Below are positions 7,170 to 15,762 of a stretch of DNA of 64,000 nt, piece by piece. The stretch spans positions 1,302,001-1,366,000 of the forward strand of contig NC_013741.1 of assembly GCF_000025285.1 (NCBI RefSeq), written 5' to 3'. The position numbers were made by a program, and so were the translations under genes. Under the pieces are notes generated by a model. That model did not search any database. It had not been told where the DNA came from and worked only from the letters and a program-made list of their open reading frames with translations. Position 1 is the first letter of the stretch. Every line of letters starts with the position of its first letter. This stretch comes from Archaeoglobus profundus DSM 5631. Lineage in GTDB: Archaea > Halobacteriota > Archaeoglobi > Archaeoglobales > Archaeoglobaceae.

Positions 7170-8126
7170 ATGCTTAAAGAGAAGCTGATCAAGAGTGGTA
7201 AAGTTTTCATAATAGGCATTGCTGGAGATAGCGGTTCTGGGAAAACTACGTTTGCCAACGGTATAAAGAGAATGTTTGGAGATGATATTGTTAGTCACAT
7301 CACGCTTGACGATTATCACGTTTACGATAGGGAGATGAGAGAAAGGCTTGGAATAACGCCCCTACACCCATCAGCCAACAACTTAAAGCTGGTTGAAACT
7401 CATCTTTACCTGCTGAAGAAGGGTGAAAAAATAAAGAAGCCGACATACAACCATAAGACTGGAACTTTTGGAGAATGGGAAGACTTCGAGTCTACGCCTA
7501 TAGTAATTGTTGAGGGTCTGCACACACTCTACGACGGCATAAGGGATTACATAGACTTCAAGATCTTCGTGGATCCTGCTAGGTACATAAAGAGGTTGTG
7601 GAAAATCAAGAGAGATGTAGAAGAAAGAGGATATGATAGAGATAAGGTTATAAGGGAGATAATTCGGAGAGAGCCGGACTACAAAAGGTATATAGACTTC
7701 CAGAAAATATATGCTGATGTTGTTATAAAAATTCTACCGAGTTCTATCCAGAGCACGGAGAGAATAAAGTATTTAGTTGATAGTCGGGAGGAGGTTTACA
7801 AAGTTAGGTTAATTCTAAAGAAAACGGATATTCCTCTGGAATCAGTAAGTCTGAACATTGACATTTCTGATCTTGTTAAAGCTAGTGAAAGAGATTTCTC
7901 GATTGGCTTTTTCTCAGATTACTATTACGCAGAGAAAGCTAGCTTCATAGACATTGACGGATTCTTAAATGTCGATATATTCAAATCTCTATTTGACTCA
8001 CTAAGGAAAGAGATTGGCGATGGTGAGATTAAGGTTGAGTCGGAGTACGTCAATGCGATAGAGTTTTCGAAGCTCTTGGTGTGCTGGAAGCTCGTTGAAG
8101 TTCTAAAGCATAGTTTGAGATTGTAG
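7170..8126 (+). CDS. prk: Archaeal-type phosphoribulokinase
   Basis: 318 residues. The P-loop GDSGSGKTTF (about 19-28), the LDDYH motif, PTYNHKTG and VIVEGLHTLYD, and the PDYKRYIDFQKIYADVVI segment all match phosphoribulokinase rather than uridine kinase. PRK makes ribulose 1,5-bisphosphate from ribulose 5-phosphate and ATP. In the methanogen Methanospirillum hungatei it works with type III RuBisCO in the reductive hexulose-phosphate pathway. RuBisCO is not in this window. The gene stands alone, divergent from the aromatic amino acid gene and convergent (1-base gap) with the hydrogenase protease gene. Function is inferred from motifs; specificity is not proven. Confidence 0.82.
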   Translation: MLKEKLIKSGKVFIIGIAGDSGSGKTTFANGIKRMFGDDIVSHITLDDYHVYDREMRERLGITPLHPSANNLKLVETHLYLLKKGEKIKKPTYNHKTGTFGEWEDFESTPIVIVEGLHTLYDGIRDYIDFKIFVDPARYIKRLWKIKRDVEERGYDRDKVIREIIRREPDYKRYIDFQKIYADVVIKILPSSIQSTERIKYLVDSREEVYKVRLILKKTDIPLESVSLNIDISDLVKASERDFSIGFFSDYYYAEKASFIDIDGFLNVDIFKSLFDSLRKEIGDGEIKVESEYVNAIEFSKLLVCWKLVEVLKHSLRL

Positions 8127-8127
8127 G

Positions 8128-8577
8128 CTATACTGATTCGATTAATCTCTTAACAATTTCCACGGCTTTCGGTATAGCCTCTTTAACTTTTTTAGAGCAC
8201 TCATATCCAAAATCGATATCCTCTACCTCAATTGCCACTATTCTTATATCTTTGGGCATTTCATCTCTAAATATTTCATATCCGATCTTTATGCTCGTAG
8301 CTAGGTCTAAGCTGTGCGAACTAGAGAACTTGTACGAAACGAAGAGATCATCAACATTCAAAACGTGAATTTTTCCAGCTTCTTCAACCTTTTTAATTGC
8401 GTCGACGATTATAGCTCTATCGTATCCGAGAATCTTTCCCACAACATCAAGATCGGTGCTTGTGAGGAAATCTACATTCGCCTTAACCTTTCCTTCTAGC
8501 TCTTTGGCAACTCTCAACCCTACAGAGTCGTCCTTTAGATAGGGGTTACCTATGCCAATTACTATCGTTTTCATCAC
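8128..8577 (-). CDS. Hydrogenase maturation endopeptidase
   Basis: 149 residues of the HycI/HyaD/HoxM family. These proteases remove the C-terminal tail of the NiFe-hydrogenase large subunit after nickel insertion. The signature GIGNPYLKDDSVG lies at about 8-20 and contains a nickel-sensing acidic residue; further conserved acidic and histidine residues are in IIVDAI and SSSHSLDL. It is the last gene of the hdr-mvh operon, so its natural substrate is MvhA, which keeps a tail beyond its last CxxC-H motif. Confidence 0.88.
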   Translation of the reverse strand: MMKTIVIGIGNPYLKDDSVGLRVAKELEGKVKANVDFLTSTDLDVVGKILGYDRAIIVDAIKKVEEAGKIHVLNVDDLFVSYKFSSSHSLDLATSIKIGYEIFRDEMPKDIRIVAIEVEDIDFGYECSKKVKEAIPKAVEIVKRLIESV

Positions 8578-8585
8578 CTAAGCCT

Positions 8586-9080
8586 TCATTGGAGATCTAT
8601 TAACCTATCGCTGAGCATAGTTGTGAGCATCTTGAAAAACTTCGTCTTCTTTCCGCTTGGTGTTATCAGCCTATGCAGAAGAAATTCCTCGAAAAACTCG
8701 GATTCATTAAATCCAGCTTCCTTACAAGCTGATTTAAAATCTTCTGTTTTCATAAGGGCTTTAAATAGATCATACGGTACTGTCAAATTTTCTCTTAGCC
8801 AACGCTCATCAATCCTTCTTACTAGGAGATCACCCTCTCTCGAAAGCTTGTAGTAGGTGTGATGCTTGCGAACTTCAAAGGCCTTCTTGAACTTTGCCTT
8901 ACTTCTTTTCAAAGCTGAACCTTGATCCCTCTCTACTAATCCAGCTTTCATTAAATCATCTAAAGCTGTCTTTACGAGTTCCAAGCTTAATTCTATCATT
9001 TTAGCAATCATCTTCACATAATTGACATTGGCTCTCTTTAAATGGAGCAAGATGTACAAATGGATGGGAAAAAATTGCAT
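8586..9080 (-). CDS. DUF2250-type winged-helix protein
   Basis: 164 residues. The N-terminal two thirds look like a winged-helix DNA-binding domain: LHLKRANVNYVKMIAKMI, a recognition-helix region LVKTALDDLMKAGLVER and a wing ending HTYYKLSREGDLLV. This matches the archaeal DUF2250 family as I recall it. The C-terminal part (about 105-164) is helical and of unknown role. It lies between mvhA (15 bases upstream) and the maturation protease gene (8 bases downstream), so it may control the operon or hydrogenase assembly. No ligand-binding motif is visible. Confidence 0.7.
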   Translation of the reverse strand: MQFFPIHLYILLHLKRANVNYVKMIAKMIELSLELVKTALDDLMKAGLVERDQGSALKRSKAKFKKAFEVRKHHTYYKLSREGDLLVRRIDERWLRENLTVPYDLFKALMKTEDFKSACKEAGFNESEFFEEFLLHRLITPSGKKTKFFKMLTTMLSDRLIDLQ

Positions 9081-9095
9081 AATAAAAATAAAAGT

Positions 9096-10556
9096 TTAGA
9101 AGTTCCTGATGGTCTTGATAAGCTCGCCCTCGCTGTCGTAAACCAAAACTTCAAGTGGATACCTTCCCGGCAGTGCGTGGGATGCACAGGCCTGACAGAT
9201 GTCGTACGGCCTGTAAGCTATCTCTACGTAGTTGAGCAGTTTGTCGTTTATCTCTTTGTTCTCCTGTATGAAGTGCTGTGCTGCCTTCTTTATTGCTATG
9301 TTTATAGGTGCGTGGTTGTGCGTTGTAGCTACGATCAAGTTGGCATCGGTTACTATTCCGTTCTCATCAGTCTTGTAGTGGTGAATCAATGTGCCACGAG
9401 GAGCTTCGATTATTCCGACACCTTCTCCAGTTACCTCTCCTAGTTCAGCTCTTACATCTGGGCTTGTGATTTCTGGATCCTGTGCAAGTTCTAGAACTCT
9501 CTCCGCAGCGTTCAAGAGCTCGACGGCTCTGGCCCAGTGGTAGGCCATTATGTAGTGAATTGGTCTCTCCTTCAAAACATCGAACATCTTTTCCTGAGCC
9601 TCCTTAGCCTTTGGTGTGTTCATATCACCAATGTTGCACCTCGCTAATGGACCTACGCTGTACAGGCTTGTTCCTTCTCCATCAACAAATCCCTTCCATC
9701 CCAACTGCTTGAAGTATGGCATCTTTACGTAGCTCCAAGGAACTACTCTCTCGGCTATGTAGTTGAGATAATCCTTACCCTTGAACCTGAAGACCTCGTT
9801 TCCTTTGGTATCAATTCCTACCTGCCAGCCATCGTAGTAGTTAACTTTACCCGCATCATCGACTGTTCCCAAGTAGTTGACCACTACTCTGTAGTAATCT
9901 GCTGTAATCAGTTCAAGCAACTTCTCGTTCTTCAGAATTACATCCTCAAATACCTGGAGTGTCAACTCTCCAAGCTCAACCATCTCCTTGGCAAGAGCCT
10001 CGATTTCCTTTCTTTCATCCTCCGTTATCCTCTTCGACCATCCACCGGGTAATCCTGCAACTGGATGGATTGGCTTTCCTCCAAGCATTTCTAAGACTTT
10101 GACAGCTGCAAACCTCTTCTTAAGCACGGTTTTACCTACATCAACACCTACTTTCTTTATCAGTCCGACGAGGTTTCTCTCAGCAGGATCAGCTTCAATT
10201 CCTACAACGAAGTCTGGCAATCCCAAAGCATAGAGAATTGCACAGTGATCTTCTACATAGTGAGCGTTTAGGTACAATTCTCTGATTTTCTTAGCAGTTT
10301 CTGTTGGTTCTACACCGTAAACTCCGTCACTCGCTTTTGTTGATGCTGTGTGGTGAACGGCTCTACATACACCACATATGGTTGAAACAGTTCTTGGGAC
10401 TTCCTCTATCGGCAATCCTCTAAGGAATGTTTCGTATCCTCTAAACTCCACAATCTGATAGAACGCGTCTGCCACATTTCCCTTATCGTCTAGAAATATG
10501 GCAATCTTACCGTGACCCTCAAGTCTTGTCATCGGCTCAATCTCAATCTTCTTCAC
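9096..10556 (-). CDS. mvhA: F420-non-reducing NiFe hydrogenase large subunit MvhA/VhuA
   Basis: 486 residues from the chosen GTG at 10556. This start has a GGAGGTGA site six bases upstream and gives VKKIEIEPMTRLEGHG, the normal family N-terminus; an upstream GTG at 10610 overlapping mvhG is less likely. The nickel ligands are in ICGVCRAVHH (about 62-71) and the C-terminal DICQACASH. The usual proline of DPCxxC is isoleucine here. About 26 residues follow the final histidine, a tail for the protease encoded two genes later. With MvhG and MvhD it oxidises H2 and passes electrons to HdrABC in the cytoplasm. Confidence 0.92.
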   Translation of the reverse strand: MKKIEIEPMTRLEGHGKIAIFLDDKGNVADAFYQIVEFRGYETFLRGLPIEEVPRTVSTICGVCRAVHHTASTKASDGVYGVEPTETAKKIRELYLNAHYVEDHCAILYALGLPDFVVGIEADPAERNLVGLIKKVGVDVGKTVLKKRFAAVKVLEMLGGKPIHPVAGLPGGWSKRITEDERKEIEALAKEMVELGELTLQVFEDVILKNEKLLELITADYYRVVVNYLGTVDDAGKVNYYDGWQVGIDTKGNEVFRFKGKDYLNYIAERVVPWSYVKMPYFKQLGWKGFVDGEGTSLYSVGPLARCNIGDMNTPKAKEAQEKMFDVLKERPIHYIMAYHWARAVELLNAAERVLELAQDPEITSPDVRAELGEVTGEGVGIIEAPRGTLIHHYKTDENGIVTDANLIVATTHNHAPINIAIKKAAQHFIQENKEINDKLLNYVEIAYRPYDICQACASHALPGRYPLEVLVYDSEGELIKTIRNF

Positions 10557-10606
10557 ACTTTTCACCTCCTTCTTCCCGAAAATTTTTTTGAAGATGTGCA
10601 TAAAAA

Positions 10607-11572
10607 TCACTTAAATAGCTTCTTGTTTATCATAGCTCCGGGCAGGCTGTACCTGTAGAGTATCTTCGTTAGCACGGGATACTTCTTGATCAACTGATCA
10701 GTTACGTTCTCGTCAGCTAATATTGAACCCAACGCACTTATTGCTCTCAAGCCGAAGTCCCTTGTCGGTGGAATAGGTCCACCACATCCGGCACATCTTA
10801 TGTTTACTTTAGGACACAGAGCTCCACAATCGCCCTGAGTTACCGGACCCAAGCAGAGGTAACCCTGATTGAGTAGGCACTCCTCCTCATCTGGAATACC
10901 CTCGTGCATTCTCTTAACTTCTTTAACGAATTCTCTTGTCTTACCCTTAACGGCTGGATTTCTAGCACAGACATCGCAGACAGCCTTTCCATTCGTTATC
11001 CATGATCCCTTAGGTGGCAAGTTACCGGTTATAACCGCTTCAACAACCTTTGCGACGTGATCGTGGTGCGGTGGACATCCGCCGACGTAGTAATCGACTT
11101 CTATTACCTCATCAATCGGCTTAACACGGTCGAGGAACTCTGGCAAGGTCAATTCGAATTCACCTTCCTTACTTACGGGTTGAGGTATGACATTATTGGG
11201 GTTGTCCGTGCTCGGACTCTTTATGTACGCATTCTCGAACAACTCCTCATTCTTGTGCATGTTAGCCATTCCTGGTATTCCACCTAGAGCTGCACAGATT
11301 CCGAAAGCTACGATTATCTTACACTTCTGTCTCATCACCTTGACGAGATGCTCGTTTTCCTTGTTTCTAACCATACCTGAGATTAATCCCAAATCTATCG
11401 ACTGGTCGGGCATTGCCTCCAAATCCTTGTACTTTACATCAGCAACTGTAGGTGCCCAGAATACAATTTCCAAGTGCTCTAAAGCGTCTACGAGCTTTTC
11501 TGATAGGTCAACAACAGCCATATCACAGCCGCCACAACCACCGACTAAAAGATATGCAAGTTTCAGAGCCAT
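10607..11572 (-). CDS. mvhG: F420-non-reducing hydrogenase small subunit MvhG/VhuG
   Basis: 321 residues from the ATG at 11572, which is preceded by AGGTGAT; a longer frame reaches 11587 without better support. The proximal cluster ligands begin with GGCGGCDMAVVD near 12-23, with IAFGICAALGG and GGCPPHHD downstream. Further cysteines for two more FeS clusters are in CDVCARNP, LGPVTQGDCGALCP and CAGCGGPIPP. It relays electrons from the NiFe site of MvhA to MvhD. The stop overlaps the region upstream of mvhA. Confidence 0.92.
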   Translation of the reverse strand: MALKLAYLLVGGCGGCDMAVVDLSEKLVDALEHLEIVFWAPTVADVKYKDLEAMPDQSIDLGLISGMVRNKENEHLVKVMRQKCKIIVAFGICAALGGIPGMANMHKNEELFENAYIKSPSTDNPNNVIPQPVSKEGEFELTLPEFLDRVKPIDEVIEVDYYVGGCPPHHDHVAKVVEAVITGNLPPKGSWITNGKAVCDVCARNPAVKGKTREFVKEVKRMHEGIPDEEECLLNQGYLCLGPVTQGDCGALCPKVNIRCAGCGGPIPPTRDFGLRAISALGSILADENVTDQLIKKYPVLTKILYRYSLPGAMINKKLFK

Positions 11573-11576
11573 GTTA

Positions 11577-11993
11577 TCACCTCTCAAACTTAAACGGTCC
11601 CAACTTCCTTATCGTGGCATCGAATTCCGTCATGACTTCAGCGAACTTCAAACCTTCAGAACCGCTGATCCACTCTAGCCTTACTCTTTCTGGCTCGATT
11701 CCCAATTCAGTTAAGAGCTTGTGCAGAAGTTTGAACCTTCTTAAAGCTTTGTAGTTCCCCTCCTTGTAATGGCAATCTCCAAGGTGGCAACCTCCAACTA
11801 TCACACCGTCAGCACCGTTTGTTAGAGCCTCGACTATGAACTCTGGCTCAACTCTACCGCTGCAGGGGACTCTGACGACTTTAACAGTAGGTGGGTAGGA
11901 GTATCTCAAGCTACCAGCCATGTCAGCAGCTTGGTAAGTACACCAGTTACATGCAATACAAACGATGTTTGGTTCCCACTCCTCGCTCATCAA
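11577..11993 (-). CDS. mvhD: MvhD/VhuD [2Fe-2S] electron transfer subunit
   Basis: 138 residues, matching the MvhD family: CIACNWCTYQAADMAGSLR near 12-30, VRVPCSGRVEPEFI, and GGCHLGDCHYKEGN near 76-89. These conserved cysteines hold the cluster that connects the MvhAG hydrogenase with HdrA. A strong AGGTGATTTTTG region precedes tandem ATG codons (11993 and 11990). It lies between hdrB (3-base gap) and mvhG (4-base gap). Confidence 0.92.
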   Translation of the reverse strand: MMSEEWEPNIVCIACNWCTYQAADMAGSLRYSYPPTVKVVRVPCSGRVEPEFIVEALTNGADGVIVGGCHLGDCHYKEGNYKALRRFKLLHKLLTELGIEPERVRLEWISGSEGLKFAEVMTEFDATIRKLGPFKFER

Positions 11994-11996
11994 AAA

Positions 11997-12896
11997 TCAC
12001 CTCTTATTTTCCAAAATTCTCTTAATTATTTCATCTCTTGGGGTTACACAAATGCCTGCGACCTTCTCTGGATCGAATCCCATGCATAAAGCTATGACTT
12101 GCACCAAGTGCAGTACGGGGATTGAGAAGTTTATCTTGCCCTCCTTCCTCAGCCTCTCCTGTGCATCGTCCAATTGAATCAGGCAAGAGCTGCACGTTGT
12201 TACAATCAAATCCGCATCGATCTCCTCCTTAATGTTCTCCATCTTCTCCTTAACGAGCTTGAACGATTTCTCTGGATCGGTACTTCTCAAAGCACCCATT
12301 CCGCAGCACTCTATCAACTTTGTGTAGTAAGGAGCCTCAGCTCCCAAAGCTTCACAGAGTTCTCTCAAAACCTTTGGATTAAAAGGATCCTCTTCCTTAT
12401 CAGGATAAACCTCGGAAGGCCACAAGAAGTGGCATCCCGGCTGAACTGCTACGGTAATTCCGTCTAAAGTATACTTTATCGACTCCTTCAGCTTCTCCAA
12501 TCCTACATCCTTGTAGAGAACCCATGCCACATGCCTGCACTTAGCTTTACCCTCATATCTCTTTCCTATCGTGGCAAGTATCTCGTTTACCTTCCTGTGT
12601 ATCTCCGGATTCGTGAGCATCTTATGTCTTGCCTCATTTAATGACCCGTAACATGAGTTACAAGCAGTCATCAAATCAATTCCTTTCTCTTCACCCAGAG
12701 CGAGATTTCTCGCTGCAACGGCGCACCATCCAACGATATCTACCGAAGGCATTGTTCCCCAAGTCGGGCAGCATGATTGTCCCACAAGATCGTCCAGTTC
12801 AATCCCCAAAGCTGGGAATATGCTTCTCATCGAAACTTCCACGTCTGGCCTGTTGAATGAAATGTTACAACCCAAGAATAAGCCGTACTTCACCAT
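11997..12896 (-). CDS. hdrB: Heterodisulfide reductase subunit B
   Basis: 299 residues with the two CCG domains that hold the unusual noncubane [4Fe-4S] clusters at the heterodisulfide-reducing site: LGCNISF, SCCPTWG and TACNSCYGS in the first half, and PGCHFLWPS, ECCGMGALRS and TTCSSCLIQL in the second. It reduces a heterodisulfide (CoM-S-S-CoB in methanogens; the Archaeoglobales substrate is not certain, perhaps a DsrC-like or other disulfide). It works with HdrC. A GGTGAGAAT site precedes the ATG. Confidence 0.92.
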   Translation of the reverse strand: MVKYGLFLGCNISFNRPDVEVSMRSIFPALGIELDDLVGQSCCPTWGTMPSVDIVGWCAVAARNLALGEEKGIDLMTACNSCYGSLNEARHKMLTNPEIHRKVNEILATIGKRYEGKAKCRHVAWVLYKDVGLEKLKESIKYTLDGITVAVQPGCHFLWPSEVYPDKEEDPFNPKVLRELCEALGAEAPYYTKLIECCGMGALRSTDPEKSFKLVKEKMENIKEEIDADLIVTTCSSCLIQLDDAQERLRKEGKINFSIPVLHLVQVIALCMGFDPEKVAGICVTPRDEIIKRILENKR

Positions 12897-12905
12897 ATTC
12901 TCACC

Positions 12906-13472
12906 TCACTCCATCGGAACCAATCCTAACTCAGCCAACTTCGTCTGTTTCAGTATCTTCCTCAAGTCCTCCAATGCTTTCGGATCCGATTCAGTTGAAG
13001 GTGGTTTTTCAGGCAATCCAACCTTCTTTCTTGCCTCTCTCCCAGCCATGTAAACGGCATGTCCATATTCGTACAAGGATCTCAATCCTTCTATTGCAAG
13101 AGATCCAATTGCATACTCTTCAGCCATCAACCTTCTCATCGCGAACATCACTTCAAACGGCGAAACTCTTCTAGGACAGATCTCCGTGCATCTGTTGCAT
13201 GCAACGCATGCCCAAGGTGTTGGGTCATCTAACAATTCATCCCTTAAACCTAATATTAGAGCCTTTATCAGCTTCTTGTTGTACCATTCAAATCCTACTC
13301 TTGCAAGTGGGCAGATTGAAGCGCAAGCACCGCACTGCATGCAGTACATTAATCTTTCAGCGCCAAGCTCCTTTATTATCTCAGCAACTCTCTTTTCCAA
13401 TTCAGTTTCTTCCCTCTCAGCTAAATAAGATAAATTAATAACATCTGGAACGCCTTCTTCCATCATTTCCAT
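12906..13472 (-). CDS. hdrC: Heterodisulfide reductase subunit C
   Basis: 188 residues from the ATG at 13472, which follows GGAGGTG and lies one base after the hdrA stop. Two [4Fe-4S] motifs are present: CMQCGACASICP (about 44-55) and CVACNRCTEICP (about 88-99). The rest is helical and resembles the C-terminal part of GlpC-type proteins. HdrC relays electrons between HdrA and HdrB. A frame extended to 13490 would overlap hdrA and adds MWRCCK, which is not family-like. Confidence 0.92.
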   Translation of the reverse strand: MEMMEEGVPDVINLSYLAEREETELEKRVAEIIKELGAERLMYCMQCGACASICPLARVGFEWYNKKLIKALILGLRDELLDDPTPWACVACNRCTEICPRRVSPFEVMFAMRRLMAEEYAIGSLAIEGLRSLYEYGHAVYMAGREARKKVGLPEKPPSTESDPKALEDLRKILKQTKLAELGLVPME

Positions 13473-13473
13473 T

Positions 13474-15579
13474 TTACAACACCTCCACAATTCCCCTCTT
13501 CGCTAACGTCCTAACTTGAGCTAGGACTTGCTCGAACGTGAATCCGTGTAGCTTTATAGCTTTGCTCGGGCAGGCTGCTGCACATACACCACATCCCTTA
13601 CACAATGCTGGATTTATCTCGGCTCTCATGCTCTCGTTGTACTTCGTCATCGTTATTGCACCGTAGGGACACAACGGCACACAGATTCCACAGCCAGAAC
13701 ACTTTTCTTTGTCAACTTCAGATACCAAAGGTTCTAACTTCATCTTACCCGGAGCTATGAGTGACATTGCTGAAGAGGCTGCAGCTTTAGCCTGTGCAAC
13801 GGAATCTGGTATGTCCTTAGGACCTTGAGCGCAACCGCATATGAATATACCCTCAGTCATCGTATCTACTGGATAGAGCTTCGTGTGCCTCTCTCTAAAG
13901 AATCCTTCCGCACCGATGTTTATTCCCAACTTCCTTGCCAATTCGATCGTTCCGTCGGATGGCTCTATGGCTGTAGCAAGCACAACTAAATCAGCTATCA
14001 CTTCAACTGGTTTGCCGATCTCAGCATCGTAACCTCTGACCCAGAGTCTCTCGTCTGGCATTCTTCTTATTCCACCAACCTTACCCTTGATTACTTTGAT
14101 ACCCAGCTGTCTACATCTCATGTAGTATTCGTCGAAGTCCTTTCCGGGAGTTCTCACGTCTATGAAGAAGATGTATATGTCCAAGTCTGGATACTTTTCT
14201 TTGAGAAGCATTGCCTGCTTGAGCATGTACATACAACAGACTTTGGAGCAGTAGGTGTGGAATCTCTCATCTCTTGAACCTACACAAGATACATAAACTA
14301 TCCTATGTGGTTTCCTTGCCTCTAATTCTACCTCTTCTCCCTTAGCAACCTTCTTCTTCCACTCCTCATACTTCGGAATGTCCGAAGGAACGATTAGCTT
14401 ACCTTCTGTTGGGCCAGTTGCAGAAATCAATCTCTCCATCTGCAAAGCCGTTATTACATTGGGTGAGTCAGGTGCGAATTCCTTGAAGTGTGTCTTGTCC
14501 ATCACTTTGTATCCAGTAGCTACGATGATTGCACCAACATCCAATTCGATCAATTCCCCTTCTGGATTCCTCGGCTTTGTTCTATCTGCAGCACCAGTCG
14601 GACAAACTTTTTCACATGGTGCGAGAATTGGCTTTCCATCCTTCGTTTTTCTTGGCTCTGTTCCGAATTTCCTACCACCGCACTCTATACATGCATCTAT
14701 ATCAATTACAGCCTTCTTTGGAACCGCCTGAGGGAACTGGATGTAAATAGCACCTCTCTTGCTTAAACCTTCGTTGAACTCGTCTGGAACTCTTGCCTTA
14801 GGAGGACATACGTCTGTACAAGCTCCACAACCCGTACAGAGATCCCAATCAACCCAAGTCTGCTTCTTTCTTACCTTAACCTTGAAGTTTCCTACAGTTC
14901 CTTCTACAGCCTCAACTTCAGAATACGTGAGAAGTTCGATGTTTGGATGGTTTGCAACTTCAACCATCAATGGTGTTAAGATACAAGCAGAACAGTCGTT
15001 TGTTGGGAATGTTTTGTCCAACTTTGCCATGTTTCCTCCGATTGAAGGATTTCTCTCAACTAGGTAAACCTTATATCCTGCATTTGCAATGTCCAAGGCT
15101 GCAAAAATTCCTGCTATACCTCCTCCTATCACTAATACTTTTTGAGTTATGTCAACATATCTATCCTCCAAGGGTTCGAGTAATCTTGCTTTGGCAACTG
15201 CTGCAGCTATTATCTGCTTAGCCTTCTCTGTAGCCTTCTCCTTCTCATGCCAGTGAGCCCATGAACACTGGTCTCTGATGTTTGCCATTTCGAAATAGTA
15301 TTTGTTCAGTCCAGCATCCTCACAAGCCTTCCTGAAAATTGGCTCGTGTGTTCTCGGTGTACATGCAGCTACTACAACTCTATTTACCCTACCTTCTTTG
15401 ATATCCTGCTTGATAAGCTCCTGTCCGGGGTCAGAACACATGAAGAGATAGTCTCTAACGACAACAACATTTGGCAGGGTTTCAGCAAACTTTTTTACTT
15501 CTTCTATGTTTACCGCACCAGCTATGTTCTCTCCACAATGGCAGATGTAGACGCCAATCTTCGGCTCTTCTTCAGCCAT
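13474..15579 (-). CDS. hdrA: Heterodisulfide reductase subunit A, flavin-bifurcating
   Basis: 701 residues. An N-terminal domain has ICHCGENIAG (about 12-21) and MCSDPGQ. An FAD-binding thioredoxin-reductase-like core has VIGGGIAGIFAA near 150-161 and TFPTNDCSACIL near 191-202. An inserted ferredoxin region has CTGCGACTDVCPP and CIECGG. C-terminal [4Fe-4S] motifs are CSGCGICVPLCP and CKGCGVCAAACP. HdrA splits electron pairs from H2 or another donor between ferredoxin and the disulfide. It is the first gene of the operon, with GGTGATAAG before ATG and AT-rich promoter DNA upstream. Confidence 0.93.
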   Translation of the reverse strand: MAEEEPKIGVYICHCGENIAGAVNIEEVKKFAETLPNVVVVRDYLFMCSDPGQELIKQDIKEGRVNRVVVAACTPRTHEPIFRKACEDAGLNKYYFEMANIRDQCSWAHWHEKEKATEKAKQIIAAAVAKARLLEPLEDRYVDITQKVLVIGGGIAGIFAALDIANAGYKVYLVERNPSIGGNMAKLDKTFPTNDCSACILTPLMVEVANHPNIELLTYSEVEAVEGTVGNFKVKVRKKQTWVDWDLCTGCGACTDVCPPKARVPDEFNEGLSKRGAIYIQFPQAVPKKAVIDIDACIECGGRKFGTEPRKTKDGKPILAPCEKVCPTGAADRTKPRNPEGELIELDVGAIIVATGYKVMDKTHFKEFAPDSPNVITALQMERLISATGPTEGKLIVPSDIPKYEEWKKKVAKGEEVELEARKPHRIVYVSCVGSRDERFHTYCSKVCCMYMLKQAMLLKEKYPDLDIYIFFIDVRTPGKDFDEYYMRCRQLGIKVIKGKVGGIRRMPDERLWVRGYDAEIGKPVEVIADLVVLATAIEPSDGTIELARKLGINIGAEGFFRERHTKLYPVDTMTEGIFICGCAQGPKDIPDSVAQAKAAASSAMSLIAPGKMKLEPLVSEVDKEKCSGCGICVPLCPYGAITMTKYNESMRAEINPALCKGCGVCAAACPSKAIKLHGFTFEQVLAQVRTLAKRGIVEVL

Positions 15580-15762
15580 CTTATCACCTCAGAACACTCT
15601 AACAATCTCAACTCGTGCCAACAATGTTTTGAATTGTAAAAATAAAAACTTTGCGGATTTTAGATATTACAATCGAAATGAAAAATAGCATTTCTTGTTA
15701 TTTTATTTCTAAATTTTAATAATCAAAAATTTTTGCTCCAAATGCCTTTAACTCCGAGAAAT

